64,000 nt of DNA from Massilia varians (GCF_027923905.1 NZ_AP026966.1:3721001-3785000), one strand, 5' to 3'. Positions 39,242 to 49,635 are shown, counted from the first letter of the stretch. The notes: generated by a model not told the origin, from the letters alone. Made by a program: numbers and translations.

Positions 39242-41179
39242 GGGGCGCGCTCAGGTGCTCGCCTTGGCGCGGTGCGCAAGGCCGTGCCCGCCCGCACCCG
39301 GCCCTGCTTGTCGGCATGGGCGATGACGCGCCCGAAGAAATCCATTAGGGCGGGCGCGTGCACGTCGAAACAGAACCCGTCGCGCACCTGCCAGACGCGC
39401 TCGCGCAGCGCGGCCATGGCCGCGCAGTCGTGCAGCTGGCGCGCCAGGCCTTCGATGCTGTCGAAGAACAGCCCGATACCGAGGCGCCGCGCCAGCGCCT
39501 GCGCCGCCACGATGGCGCCGCCGTTGTCGAACTGAATCATCGGCAGCCCGGCCGCGGCCAGGGTGGCGACCCGCGCCGGGATGTTCAGGTCGTCCCAGTC
39601 GGCGCGCCGGATGTCGCCGCCGTTCTGGCTGCGAAACACGTGCAGCCAGCCGGCGTCGTACCGGGAAAATTCGCGCACCCATCCGTCGGGGTCGACGTTC
39701 GGGTGCAGGTGCAGGTGTTCCGGCGCCAGCGCCAGGGCCTTCGCTATCCACTCGCGCCACTGGGCCCTGCGTAAAGTCGCCATAGAAATGCAGGTGGATG
39801 CCGTGGCGCGCCAGTTCGGCCACCGTGGGCGGATGCAGCCCGATCGGCCGGCCCGGCACCACGGTGTGCACCTGGCCGCCCGCGCCCGGACCGGCGCCGG
39901 ACAGCAAGGGGGAGCGCGCCTGCAGGAACCAGGCGCGGCGCGGCAGGTCGCCGTCGAGCACGTGTTCAGGACGGGGCGCGCAGCAGCTGGCGGGCAGCCC
40001 TGGCACGGCGGTAGCGAACCAGTCGCGCATTTCAGGGCTGCTGTAGATGCAGCCGTCGGCCAGCCGCACCAGGTCGGCCAGCAGCGGCCAGGTCCCCTTC
40101 TCGATGCAGATGAAGGGGCCTTCCTTGAAATGCCACACGAAAGGAATGTCCGGGGTGTGCATCAGCACCTCGTGGGCGAAGGGCAAGGCCTGCCAGTTGA
40201 GCTGGGCGTAGATGAGATCAGGCTCGATGCGCGCCAGCGCCTCGCGCCAGCCGTGGCGCGGCAGTTCCTCGACCCGGCCGAAAGGCAGGGGCCCGACCGT
40301 ATTGAACCAGCTCGGTGTCGGCGTCCATAAGCCATACAACTGGTGTCCCAGGGCCTCGAGCGCCAACACGCGGTCGGCGTTGTAGGCCAGTTCGCCGGCC
40401 AGCACGATCTTCCGGCCCTTGCGCGGGTCGCGCGGCCGGGTGCCGCGCAGCTGCCCATACAGCCGCTGCTCGTCGATGCGGTTGCCGGTGCTGGTGTGGA
40501 AGTGCAGCGGCCCCGCTACCCGGTAGTGCTGGCGGAAGGGATTGATGCCCCCGAGCGGTTCGCGCATGCGTTTGTGGCGCTGGCCCGGATGGTCGACCCA
40601 CTCGCAACTGAGCGCACCGGCCGGCACGAAGGCGCCCTGCGCGCGCAGCCCGGTCCAGAACAGGCGGTCGAGGTCGTCGCTCTCGAGCTCGGCGCGCTGG
40701 CGCCAGCGCAGCGCGGTGCGGCGGTGCAGGCACTGGACCAGTTGCAGGCATTCGCCCGGCACGAGGCCCTCGGCGCTGCGGTTGTAGTGGTGGCGCACGC
40801 CGGCATAGGCCAGCACCGCGCCGGGCGCATGCCCGAGGCAGGCCACCAGCTGGGCCAGGTGTTCGGCATACCAGACGTCGTCGCTCGGCAGGTAGGCCAG
40901 CAGTTCGCCGCGGGCGGCGTGAAGGCCGGCATTGATGGCCCGACCCAGTCCGCCATTGCTGTCGAAGCGCAGGTAGCGCACCCGGACGTCGGCCAGCCAG
41001 GGCGCCAGGGTGCAGGCGGTGTCGTCGCAGGAGCCGTCGTCGACGATGACGAGCTCCCAATCGGTAAAGGTTTGCGCCCACAGGCTGTCGAGGGCGCGGC
41101 CGATGAAGGCCGCCTGCTCGAAGGTGGGCATGATGACGCTCACGCGCGGGGAATCGGGGATGGGCGGCTGGCTGCTCAT
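39238..41179 (-). pseudogene. Two-domain glycosyltransferase, frameshifted near 39762-39767
   Basis: The N-terminal part is a GT2 domain (VSVIMPTFEQAAFIGRALDSLWAQTFTDWELVIVDDGS, DLDRLFWTG). A GT-B-like or CgeB-like domain follows (KIVLAGELAYNADRVLALEALGHQLYGLWTPTPSWF and later NIPARVATLAAAGLPMIQFDNGGAIV). The second frame takes over in the run GGGCCC (39762-39767). Removing one base would give a 646-aa protein ending at 39238. The unshifted frame instead drifts into nonsense. It may be a true mutation or a sequencing artefact. Function would be polysaccharide, glycan or spore-coat style modification, unknown here. Confidence 0.75.
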
Positions 41180-41316
41180 GAGGGTGACCGGTTGTGAAAT
41201 GCTTGCCCAGATTGGAAGGCGGCGCCCGGCCGCGTTTGCGGCATGTCAGCAGTGCGCGGGACCTCGCGCCGCCTTGAACGCAAGCAGCGGCCGCGCCGCA
41301 AGGCTATACTCGCGGC

Positions 41317-41787
41317 ATGCATCCCGACCAGTCCCTCCCCGATACCGCGTGCTACTGCTCGGCGCTGCGCCAGGCTTCGCGCTACGTCACCTCGTTCTAC
41401 GACCAGATGCTGTCCGGATCGGGTCTGCGCGTCACCCAGTTCGCGATCCTGTCCCGGCTTCGGCCGCGCCCGGCAAGCGTGACCCAGCTGGCCCAGAACA
41501 TGGTGATGGACCGCACCACGCTGGCGCGCAACCTGCAGCCCCTGGTGCGCGCCCAGCTGGTGCAGGTGCGCCCCAGCGAGCAGGACCGACGCGAGCGCAT
41601 CGTCGAGCTGACCGGGCTCGGGCGCGACAAGGTCGAGGCCATCCTTCCCGCCTGGCGCCGCGCCCAGGCCCGCTTCGACCAGCAGTTCGGCGCGGAGCGC
41701 GGCGCCCAGCTGCTGGCAAGCATGCGCGCCGTGGTCGACAGCGGCCTGCACCAAGCCGGCGAAGCGGCGCCGGCCGAACCCGACTGA
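41317..41787 (+). CDS. MarR family transcriptional regulator
   Basis: This 156-aa winged-helix regulator has GLRVTQFAILSRLRPRPASVTQLAQNMVMDRTTLARNLQPLVRAQLVQVRPSEQDRRERIVELTGLGRDKVEAILPAWRRAQ, a full MarR domain with the DRR wing. The N-terminal CYCSALRQASRYV contains two cysteines (positions 12 and 14) that could be redox or metal sensing, as in some family members. Its target is unknown. It sits 71 bp before a histidine kinase gene on the same strand. Confidence 0.92.
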   Translation: MHPDQSLPDTACYCSALRQASRYVTSFYDQMLSGSGLRVTQFAILSRLRPRPASVTQLAQNMVMDRTTLARNLQPLVRAQLVQVRPSEQDRRERIVELTGLGRDKVEAILPAWRRAQARFDQQFGAERGAQLLASMRAVVDSGLHQAGEAAPAEPD

Positions 41788-41857
41788 AGGGCGTAGCGGG
41801 CGCGGCACTTGCCATTTTTTCCAGTAAAATCACCGGTTTCCCACCGCGCCGACTGCC

Positions 41858-44710
41858 GTGCCCCCTACCGAACCCACGCTAGCCTTCCTGTCGAACGGCG
41901 GCGCCCTAGGTGCCCGGATCCACGCGCACGACTGGAACGCCCACCCGCTCGGACCGATCAGCGCCTGGCCGGCAGCCCTGCGCACCACGCTCGGCATCGT
42001 GCTGAGCTCGTCCTTCCCGACCTTCCTGGCCTGGGGCCCGCGGCTGGAGCTGTTCTACAACGACGCCTACCAGCCCCTGCTCGGCAACAAGTCCGCCGAC
42101 GCGCTGGGCCGGCCGCTGGCCGAGGTCTGGAACGAGGTGTGGGAGGCGGTCGGCCCGTATGCCGAGCGCGTGCAGGCGGGCGAGTCCTTCTTTTTCGAGA
42201 ATTTCGGCGCCACGCTGGAACGCCATGGCTACCGCGAGCAGGCCTGGTTCACCTTCTCCTACAACCCGCTGCGCGACGACCAGGGCCAGGTGTGCGGCCT
42301 GCTGTGCACGGCCATCGAGGTCAGCGACAAGGTGCGCGCGCTGGCCAGGCACAAGGAAGCGGAAGAACACCTGGCCCTGTCGCTCGAAGCCTCGGGCAAC
42401 ATCGGTACCTGGTCCTACGACCTGGACACCGCCGCCACCTATGTGGACGAACGCTTCGCGCGCCTGTTCCAGGTCGACGCCGCGCTGGCGCGCGAGGGCA
42501 CCGAGCTGGTGCGCTTCACCGACATGATCCATCCCGCCGACCGCCCTAGGGTGCTGGCGGCGATCGACCGCGCCATCCTCACCGAGACCCTGTACGACAT
42601 CGAGTACCGGATTCCGCAGCGCTCCGGCGTGGACGTCTGGGTCAACGCCCGCGGCAAGGTGTTCGCCAACCCGGATACCGGGAGCCGCCGCTTCGCCGGC
42701 ATCGCGGTCGACATCACCGAGCGCAAGCACGCCGAGCAGGCTCGCATCGAGAGCGAGCGCGCGGCGCTGGCCGCATCGCGGCGCGCCGACGAAAGCGCGC
42801 GCCGGCTCGACGTGCTGCTCGACGCCGCGCCGGTCGGCATCGTCTATGCCGACAGCGCCGGCCAGCTGCTGGTGGCCAACGCCGCCAACCGCCAGATCTG
42901 GGGGGGCCACCCGATGTCGGGCGAGGTCGACGAGTACGCCGAATGGAAAGGCTGGTGGCCGGATGGTTCGCCGCGGGCCGGACAGCGCGTCCAGGCGCGC
43001 GAGTGGCCGCTCGCGCGCGCATTGCAGGGCGAGGCCCAGGCCGCCGGGGTCATCGAGATCGAACCTTTTGGCGAGCCCGGCACGCGCCGCACGGTCCTGG
43101 TGCGGGCCGCGGCGATCCACGACCGCGAGGGGGCGGTGGTCGGTGCGGTGGCGGCCAACATGGACATCACCGCCCAGGTCGAGGCGGAGCGGGCGATGAT
43201 GGAGAGCGAGGCCAAGTTCCGCCTGATCGCCGACGCCATTCCGCAACTGGCCTGGTCGGCCGACGCGGGCGGCACCAACGATTACCTGAACGCGCGCTGG
43301 ACCGAATTCACCGGCATGCCGCTCGAGCGCATCGGCGGCAACGGCTGGGGCGCGGTGGTTCATCCGGACGACCTGCCGGCCCTGCTCGCCACCTGGCGCG
43401 ACAGCCTGGCGCTGGGCCGGCCCTACGAGCTCGAGCACCGCCTGCTGCACCGTTCCGGCGAATACCGCTGGATGCTCAACCGCGCCCTGCCCCTGCTCGA
43501 CCAGGCCGGCAAGGCCACCCGCTGGATGGGCACCCTGACCGACATCCACGACAAGAAGGCCGGGGAGGAAGAGTTGCGCGCGCAGGCGCGCCGCAAGGAC
43601 GAGTTCCTGGCGATGCTCGCGCACGAACTGCGCAACCCGCTGGCGCCGATCAGCAACGCCGCCCAGCTGCTCTCGATGGCCGCCCTCGACCCGCAGCGGG
43701 TGCGCCAGTCGAGCGGCGTGATCATCCGCCAGGTGCGCCACATGACCTCGCTGGTGGACGACCTGCTGGACGTCTCGCGGGTGACGCGCGGCCTGGTGGA
43801 ACTGGAGCGCGAGCGGGTCGACCTCAAGGCGGTCGTCGCCAGCGCGGTCGAGCAGGCCAGGCCGCTGATCGAAGCGCGCGGCCACGCGCTCGAGCTGCAC
43901 ATGGCATCGAAGCGCTGCTGGGTGCACGGCGACCGCATCCGGCTGGTGCAGGTGATCGTCAACCTGCTGGGCAACGCGGCCAAGTACACGCCCCAGGGCG
44001 GCGCCATCGCGCTGTCGGTGGAGACCGGCGAGGCGGAGGTGACGATCGCGGTGCGCGACAACGGCATCGGCATCGACCGCGCCATCCTGCCGCACGTGTT
44101 CGAGCTGTTCACCCAGGCCGAGCGCACTCCCGACCGCTCTCAGGGCGGGCTCGGCCTGGGGCTGGCGCTGGTGCGCAGCCTGGTGCAGCTGCACGGAGGA
44201 CGGGTCGCCGCCCGCAGCGACGGGGCGGGCAAGGGCAGCACCTTCAGCGTCACGCTGCCGACCGTCGACGGCGGCGCCGGCAGCGCGGCCGCAGAAGCGC
44301 AGGCGGCGCCGACTTTCCGCGCCGGCGCCGGCCGGCGCATCCTGGTGGTCGACGACAACGTCGACGCGGCCCTGTCGCTGGCCGAGGTGCTGCGCTCGCT
44401 CGGGCATCGGGTGGACACCGCGCACGATGCGCAGGACGCGCTGGCCCGGGCGGAACAGGAATGGCCGGATGTCTTCATCCTCGACATCGGCCTGCTGGAC
44501 ATCGACGGCTACGCGCTGGCGCACCGCCTGCGCGCGAGCGAGCGCGGACCGGCCGCGACCCTGCTCGCCCTGACCGGCTACGGTCAGGCCCACGACCGGG
44601 TGCTGGCGAAGACGGCCGGCTTCGACCACCACTTCGTCAAGCCGGTGGACCTGGCGCCGCTGGTGGAGATCATCGAACGCGCGCCGCGCCCGGAATTAAG
44701 GCAGGCTTGA
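41858..44710 (+). CDS. Hybrid sensor histidine kinase with PAS domains
   Basis: This 950-aa cytoplasmic kinase, starting at GTG, has an N-terminal PAS-like domain (WPAALRTTLGIVLSSSFPTFLAWGPRLELFYNDAYQPLLG), then three PAS domains, a HisKA domain with the phosphorylated His at about 589 (AHELRNPLAPI), the ATPase boxes (NLLGNAAKYTP, DNGIGI, GGLGLGLALVRSLV) and a C-terminal receiver with Asp876 (FILDIGLLDIDGYAL). No membrane segment or output domain is present. It is in the same N-domain family as the convergent kinase. The input signal is unknown. Confidence 0.92.
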   Translation: MPPTEPTLAFLSNGGALGARIHAHDWNAHPLGPISAWPAALRTTLGIVLSSSFPTFLAWGPRLELFYNDAYQPLLGNKSADALGRPLAEVWNEVWEAVGPYAERVQAGESFFFENFGATLERHGYREQAWFTFSYNPLRDDQGQVCGLLCTAIEVSDKVRALARHKEAEEHLALSLEASGNIGTWSYDLDTAATYVDERFARLFQVDAALAREGTELVRFTDMIHPADRPRVLAAIDRAILTETLYDIEYRIPQRSGVDVWVNARGKVFANPDTGSRRFAGIAVDITERKHAEQARIESERAALAASRRADESARRLDVLLDAAPVGIVYADSAGQLLVANAANRQIWGGHPMSGEVDEYAEWKGWWPDGSPRAGQRVQAREWPLARALQGEAQAAGVIEIEPFGEPGTRRTVLVRAAAIHDREGAVVGAVAANMDITAQVEAERAMMESEAKFRLIADAIPQLAWSADAGGTNDYLNARWTEFTGMPLERIGGNGWGAVVHPDDLPALLATWRDSLALGRPYELEHRLLHRSGEYRWMLNRALPLLDQAGKATRWMGTLTDIHDKKAGEEELRAQARRKDEFLAMLAHELRNPLAPISNAAQLLSMAALDPQRVRQSSGVIIRQVRHMTSLVDDLLDVSRVTRGLVELERERVDLKAVVASAVEQARPLIEARGHALELHMASKRCWVHGDRIRLVQVIVNLLGNAAKYTPQGGAIALSVETGEAEVTIAVRDNGIGIDRAILPHVFELFTQAERTPDRSQGGLGLGLALVRSLVQLHGGRVAARSDGAGKGSTFSVTLPTVDGGAGSAAAEAQAAPTFRAGAGRRILVVDDNVDAALSLAEVLRSLGHRVDTAHDAQDALARAEQEWPDVFILDIGLLDIDGYALAHRLRASERGPAATLLALTGYGQAHDRVLAKTAGFDHHFVKPVDLAPLVEIIERAPRPELRQA

Positions 44711-44729
44711 TCGCTTGCGCTCCATGCAG

Positions 44730-44759
44730 GGCGCCAGCCGGGCCGTTCTCGCTGGCGCC
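44730..44759. terminator. Hairpin between the two convergent kinase genes
   Basis: Perfect 9-bp arms GGCGCCAGC and GCTGGCGCC with a 12-nt loop lie between the convergent gene ends at 44710 and 44845. No T-run follows on either side, so it is a weak intrinsic terminator at best. Confidence 0.35.
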
Positions 44760-44844
44760 GCCGTCGGCGCAGTTCGACGGGGCGTCCTAGGTGGGCACGA
44801 GCACGGCGTCGCCGCCTGCCGTTCAATGAGGGAAGCGCCTGGAC

Positions 44845-47800
44845 TCAGCTTGCCAGCCGGCCGAGCAGCGCGTCGATCTCTTCGAGCCCTGCCGGCTTGG
44901 TGAGATGGGCGTCGAAGCCGGCCGCATGCGCTTCGCTGCGGTCGTGCTGCGCGCCCCAGCCGGTATGCGCGGCCAGCAGCGCGCCGTCCAGGTGCGGCAG
45001 CCTGCGGATCTCGCGCGCCAGTTCGTAGCCCGACAGGCCGGGCATGCCGATGTCGAGGATCAGGAGGTCGAAAGCGCGCTCCCGCGCCAGCGCCAGCGCG
45101 GCGCGGCCGTCGTGCGCCATGCTGACCCGGTGGCCGCGCGCGCCGAGCACCGCGCCGAGCATGGTCGCGGCGTCGACGTTGTCGTCTGCCACCAGGACGC
45201 GCAGGCCAGGTGCCGGATGCCGGCCCGCCGGAGCCCGCCCGGGCCTTGCGGCGCGTCCGGGCGCTGGTGGCGCCAGCGGCAGCCGCAGCGTGAATGTACT
45301 GCCGAGCCCGATACCCGGGCTGGCGGCCTTGATCGTGCCGCCATGCATCTGCACCAGGCTGCGTACCAGCGCCAGGCCGATCCCCAGCCCTCCCTGGGCG
45401 CGGCCGATGTTCTGCGACACCTGGCTGAACATGTCGAACACGCTTTCCAGGGCATCCTGGGGGATGCCCATGCCGCTGTCGCGCACCGCGAGGATGAGCT
45501 GCCCGTGTTCCGCGGTCCGCGCCGACAGCGCGACCACTCCGCCCGAGGGCGTGTACTTGCAGGCGTTGGTGAGCAGGTTGGTCAGCACCTGGGCCAGGCG
45601 GGTCGGGTCGGCATCCAGCCATAGCGCCTCGTCCGGCAGCTCGGTCTCCAGCCGGTGTCCGGCCGCTTCGATCATCGGCATCACGCCTTCGATGGCGACA
45701 TTGACGACCTGGGCCAGGGCGACCCGCTCGCGCTTGAGCTCGATCTTGCCGCTGTCGATGCGCGCGATGTCCATCAGGTCGTCGATCAGGCGCACCATCT
45801 GGCGCAACTGGCGGTCCATCATCGTGCGTGCCCTGGCCAGCGCTTCCGGGCTGCTGCCCGACAGCTGCATCAGGTCCAGGCCGGTGCGCAGCGGCGCCAG
45901 CGGGTTGCGCAGTTCGTGCGCCAGCGTCGCCAGGAAGCGCGTCTTGCGGTTGTTGACGTCGCCCAGGTCCACCGTCGCCTGGCGCAGGCGTTCCTCGGCA
46001 AGCTTGCGCTCGGTGATGTTGCGGCTGACGGTCGCGTAGCCCTCCGGCACCCCGTGCTGGTCGCGGATCACGTATACGGTGTAGATGATCCAGATCGGCT
46101 CGCCGGTCCGGAAGTGGCGGATCCGCACTTCGGTCTCGCTGTGCCCGTCGCGCGCGACGCGCGGCAGGAAGACCGTCGCGATGAAGTCGCGGTCTTCCGG
46201 GAAAAAATAGTCCGCCACCGGGGTGGCCAGCGCCTCCTCGCGCGTCGCGGCGCCGACCATCCGCATCGCGGCCGGGTTCATGTAGAAGATTTTCAGGTCG
46301 AGCCCGGTCATGCCGATGAAATCTTCGCTGCGCTCGGCCAGCGTCACGAAACGCTGGCGCTCCAGCTCGACCTGGCGCCGGTCGTGAATGTCGGTGGTGG
46401 TGCCGACCCATTCGCGCACCGCGCCGTCCTGGCCGAAGATCGGCACCGCGCGCGCCACCGTCCAGCGGTGCCGCCCGTCGGCGGTGCGCAGGCGCTGCTC
46501 GTGCTCGAAGGGCAGGCGCCGTGCGACGCAGTCGCGCCAGCGCGCCAGGAAGGCCGGGCGCTCGCCCGGATGGACCGCCTCGATCCAGCCGAAGCCTTTC
46601 CATTCCTCATAGGTCTGGCCGGTGTAGGCGCGCCAGGTCGGGGAATCGGCCTGCATCGTGCCGTCCGACCGGCAATGCCATACCACCTGGGTGGTCGCCA
46701 CGATCAGCGAACGGAAGCGCTCTTCGTTCTCCCGGATCGCTTGCTCCGACTGCAGGCGCTCGGTAATGTCGCGCGTGGTGCCGGCCACCGCCTCGACCTC
46801 GCCGTCGGGCCCGAGCACCGGCACGAAGATGTATTCGTACATGCGGCGCCCGAAGGTGCCGTTGAAGGGCACCACGCCCTTGATCGGCGCCCGCGTCGTT
46901 TTCACCTGCTCGATCTCGCGCCCGTGCATCTCGGCGTGCCAGGGCTCGTAGCCGAGCTCCAGGCAGGTCTTGCCGATCGCATCATCCCAGCTGCGGCCCC
47001 ACATCTGCAGCAGGACTTCGTTGGCGTAGGTGAAGCGGTGCTGGAGGTCGAACACATAGGCCAGGTCCGGGGTGCTCGACAGGAAGGCCTCGTACAGGCG
47101 GCGCCGCTGCTCCGACTCGCGCGCGAGCGCCTGCAGTTCGCGCTCGGTGGCGCGCTCGCGGGTGACGTCGCGGTAGAGCACGGCGACGCCTTCCTCGTAC
47201 GGGTAGGCGTGCACGCTGAACCAGCGCGTCTGCCCGCCGCGCTCGTAGGCGAGCGGCAGCGACTGCGGCGTCCGTTCGCGCATCACGCGCTGGTACAGCA
47301 GGCCGGCGGGCTGCTCCCGCGAACCCGGCCAGACCTCCCAATGGCTGCGTCCGACGATCTCGGCGGCGGGCCGGCCATCCATGGCGACGCCGGCCGCATT
47401 GATCTGCAGGACGACGTAATCCCGGTCCAGCAGCACGAAGCCGTCCTGCAGCGTCTGCAGGATGTGGTGGCTGCGTTCCTGTTCGAGGTGCAGCCGCGCC
47501 TGGGCGCGCTCGCGCTCGACGATCGGGGCCAGGTGGCGCGCGCAGATGTCGGTGAGCTGCATCTCGCGTTCGTCGGGCACGCGCACCTCGCCGAAATACA
47601 GGCTGATGACGCCAAGCGCGGCGCCGTCGCTGTCGAAGAAGGGGGTGCTGTACAGCGCCCTGATTTCCTGTTCGGCCGCAAAGTCGCGGTACCCGGCGTA
47701 GATCGGGTCGACTGCGGTGTCTTCCACGATGACCCGCCGCTTCTGGCTGAACGCGGTGCCGCAGGCTCCCGCCCCCGGCAGGACGCAGCGCAGCGCCGCC

Positions 47801-48636
47801 AGGCCGGCGGCGTCCAGGCCCTGGCTGGCCTGGGTAAGCAGGCCGCCCACGCCGGGGTCGTACAGCGAGACCACGCCTTTTCCGCAGCCATGCAGGCTGG
47901 CGACCGTGCGCAGCACGATGTCGAACTGCCCGGCCAGCGTGGGCGCCTCGAGCAGCCGCTCGCTCATCGCATGGAGTTGCTGCCAGTCTTCCAGCTTGCG
48001 CGCGAGGTGGTGTTCGGACACCGCCAGGGCGACGTCGCTGCGCATCTTCGCGGCCGCCAGCTCGGCCTGGGCCTGCCTGCGCTGCGCCGCCTCATCCTCG
48101 AGCCGTCGGTTCAGCTCCAGCAGTGCGGCGCGGTTGCGCTGCTCTTCGGTGACATCGTTGCAGACGACCAGCACGCCGCGAATGCCCGCCTCGTCCTCGA
48201 TCGGGCTGAAGCCGTAGGTCCACCAAGCATCGGCCAGCACGCCATTGCGCACCAGCGGCACCCGTTGGTACTCGTTCCAGGTGGCGCCGCCGCCGGCCAT
48301 CACCTGTTCGATCTGCGGACCGATGATCGGCCAGGCCTCTTCCCAGCAGTCGCGCCCGCGCTGGCCGAGGGCGGCCGGATGGCGCCCGTCATCGAGCGTG
48401 GCGCGGTAGGCGTCGTTGTAGAACTGGATCAGCTCCGGCCCCCACCAGATGAACATCGGATGATTCGAGCTCAGGAGCAGGCGCAGCGTGGTCCGGAGCG
48501 CGCCCGGCCAGGCCGCGGGTTCGCCCAACGGGGTCGCGGCCCAGCGGTGGGCGCGCATCAGCGCGCCCATTTCGCCGCCGCCGGAAAGGAAGGCTGCCGG
48601 CGCGGACATCGGCTTGTCGCAATCGACAGGCAGCAT
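44845..48636 (-). CDS. Large hybrid sensor histidine kinase with GAF and multiple PAS domains
   Basis: The protein is about 1263 aa. The N-terminal domain matches the convergent kinase (WPGALRTTLRLLLSSNHPMFIWWGPELIQFYNDAYRATLD). Next are a GAF domain (ERLLEAPTLAGQFDIVLRTVASLHGCGKGVVSLYDP), four PAS domains with PAC pieces, HisKA with His at about 907 (AHELRNPLAPLR), ATPase boxes (NLLTNACKYTP, DSGMGI, GGLGIGLALVRSLV) and a receiver with Asp around 1195 (LLILDIGMPGLSGYEL). Soluble, no obvious membrane helix. The start is uncertain: ATG at 48636 (MLPVDCDK) or 48609 (MSAPAAF). The frame is open further up. Confidence 0.88.
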   Translation of the reverse strand: MLPVDCDKPMSAPAAFLSGGGEMGALMRAHRWAATPLGEPAAWPGALRTTLRLLLSSNHPMFIWWGPELIQFYNDAYRATLDDGRHPAALGQRGRDCWEEAWPIIGPQIEQVMAGGGATWNEYQRVPLVRNGVLADAWWTYGFSPIEDEAGIRGVLVVCNDVTEEQRNRAALLELNRRLEDEAAQRRQAQAELAAAKMRSDVALAVSEHHLARKLEDWQQLHAMSERLLEAPTLAGQFDIVLRTVASLHGCGKGVVSLYDPGVGGLLTQASQGLDAAGLAALRCVLPGAGACGTAFSQKRRVIVEDTAVDPIYAGYRDFAAEQEIRALYSTPFFDSDGAALGVISLYFGEVRVPDEREMQLTDICARHLAPIVERERAQARLHLEQERSHHILQTLQDGFVLLDRDYVVLQINAAGVAMDGRPAAEIVGRSHWEVWPGSREQPAGLLYQRVMRERTPQSLPLAYERGGQTRWFSVHAYPYEEGVAVLYRDVTRERATERELQALARESEQRRRLYEAFLSSTPDLAYVFDLQHRFTYANEVLLQMWGRSWDDAIGKTCLELGYEPWHAEMHGREIEQVKTTRAPIKGVVPFNGTFGRRMYEYIFVPVLGPDGEVEAVAGTTRDITERLQSEQAIRENEERFRSLIVATTQVVWHCRSDGTMQADSPTWRAYTGQTYEEWKGFGWIEAVHPGERPAFLARWRDCVARRLPFEHEQRLRTADGRHRWTVARAVPIFGQDGAVREWVGTTTDIHDRRQVELERQRFVTLAERSEDFIGMTGLDLKIFYMNPAAMRMVGAATREEALATPVADYFFPEDRDFIATVFLPRVARDGHSETEVRIRHFRTGEPIWIIYTVYVIRDQHGVPEGYATVSRNITERKLAEERLRQATVDLGDVNNRKTRFLATLAHELRNPLAPLRTGLDLMQLSGSSPEALARARTMMDRQLRQMVRLIDDLMDIARIDSGKIELKRERVALAQVVNVAIEGVMPMIEAAGHRLETELPDEALWLDADPTRLAQVLTNLLTNACKYTPSGGVVALSARTAEHGQLILAVRDSGMGIPQDALESVFDMFSQVSQNIGRAQGGLGIGLALVRSLVQMHGGTIKAASPGIGLGSTFTLRLPLAPPAPGRAARPGRAPAGRHPAPGLRVLVADDNVDAATMLGAVLGARGHRVSMAHDGRAALALARERAFDLLILDIGMPGLSGYELAREIRRLPHLDGALLAAHTGWGAQHDRSEAHAAGFDAHLTKPAGLEEIDALLGRLAS

Positions 48637-48799
48637 GGCGTTATGGGGTGGGATTGAGTTGCCGGACAGTATAGCCGACGCGGCAGGCACTGCCTGGCTT
48701 TCCAACTCATCGGTAACAAGAGGAAACGATTGTTTCGTCCGTTACGGTTTGGAACAATTTCGAATCGTGCATACCTGCGGCCGGCATTAGGATTGTTGC

Positions 48800-49171
48800 A
48801 TGAACTTCAGCTTTTCTACCCCAACCAGCGGCGCGTGCCTGGTGAAGCTCTGGGCCAGCGGACGTTACGGCTTTTCGCTGCCGAAAAAGGTCGAGATCAC
48901 GGGACCGGACGGCGTGACCTCGACCTACCTGTACCACAGCCGAAAAGTCGGACTGACGTCCGAACTCACCAACCGCACGCTTGTCAGAATCGCGATTGCC
49001 CAGTTCCTGCAAGGCGCCGTGGGCGAAGGCCACCAGATCGACGACACGGTGGCGCCCTTCCCCGGCACCCTGACCCAGATCCGGCCTTTCGCCCCGCCCC
49101 CGCCGCCGCCGCGCGTACGGCCATCGCGGGTGATGCCGCGGGCGGGCTCGGTCGCCAAGGGGGCGGCATGA
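48800..49171 (+). CDS. Hypothetical protein, first of an unknown gene pair
   Basis: This 123-aa protein has no family I recognise. It has a compact beta-rich start, MNFSFSTPTSGACLVKLWAS, and an NRTLVRIAIAQFLQGAVGEGHQIDDTVAP segment, then a Pro-rich tail (a run of six prolines). No signal peptide or membrane helix. It is 28 bp before the next gene on the same strand. The divergent region toward the kinase has a near-palindromic ATTGTTTC...GGAACAAT around 48729-48756 that might be an operator. Confidence 0.6.
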   Translation: MNFSFSTPTSGACLVKLWASGRYGFSLPKKVEITGPDGVTSTYLYHSRKVGLTSELTNRTLVRIAIAQFLQGAVGEGHQIDDTVAPFPGTLTQIRPFAPPPPPPRVRPSRVMPRAGSVAKGAA

Positions 49172-49198
49172 ATTCAACACGGAAGACGAGGTAGACGC

Positions 49199-49603
49199 AT
49201 GCGTATCACCTATACCCCCGGCCAGGTCGCCATGCTCGTCGGCAGGGCCGAACGCCAGCTCGAACAGATCGTCGCCGACTCGGTGCGCGAGACCGGCAAC
49301 GGACGCAATATCGCGCGCGGCGCCCAGCACATGCTGCACGAGACGGTGGTCACCCTGATCCGCCTGTACCGCGAGCAGGTGCCCGGCGGGGCGCCGGTCG
49401 CGACCCGCATCGCGCGCGCCTATGCCAAGGGGGCGGACGCCCATACCGGAGTGCCGACCCTGGCCTGCGTGCGCACCATGCTCTCGATCGTGCGCGACGC
49501 CGGCGCGCTGCTGGCGGAACCGCAGCTGGATCCCGCGCTGGACGCGCCCCAACTGGACGGCCCGCAGCATCGGCCCGCGGCCGCACGGCTGGGACCGGCT
49601 TAG
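49199..49603 (+). CDS. Hypothetical protein, second of an unknown gene pair
   Basis: This 134-aa protein starts MRITYTPGQVAMLVGRAERQLEQIVADSVRETGNG and is largely helical up to about residue 105, then a repetitive tail. I do not recognise it. No export signal, membrane helix or catalytic motif is visible. It lies just upstream of a broken AraC scrap, which suggests this pair arrived by recombination into the area. It could be a regulator or partner of the first gene, but nothing proves it. Confidence 0.6.
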   Translation: MRITYTPGQVAMLVGRAERQLEQIVADSVRETGNGRNIARGAQHMLHETVVTLIRLYREQVPGGAPVATRIARAYAKGADAHTGVPTLACVRTMLSIVRDAGALLAEPQLDPALDAPQLDGPQHRPAAARLGPA

Positions 49604-49635
49604 GCAGACTGCTCCGCGGTGCCGGCCCGGCGCGC

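Noticed and set aside
41809..41830. TTGCCA and TAAAAT as a promoter for the plus-strand kinase
   Set aside because: The spacing is 10 bp, far too short for sigma-70; only the TAAAAT could be a -10 with an unseen -35.
45655..48657. 1000-codon open frame antisense to the large hybrid kinase
   Set aside because: High-GC shadow of a well supported kinase; composition and lack of any fold argue against it.
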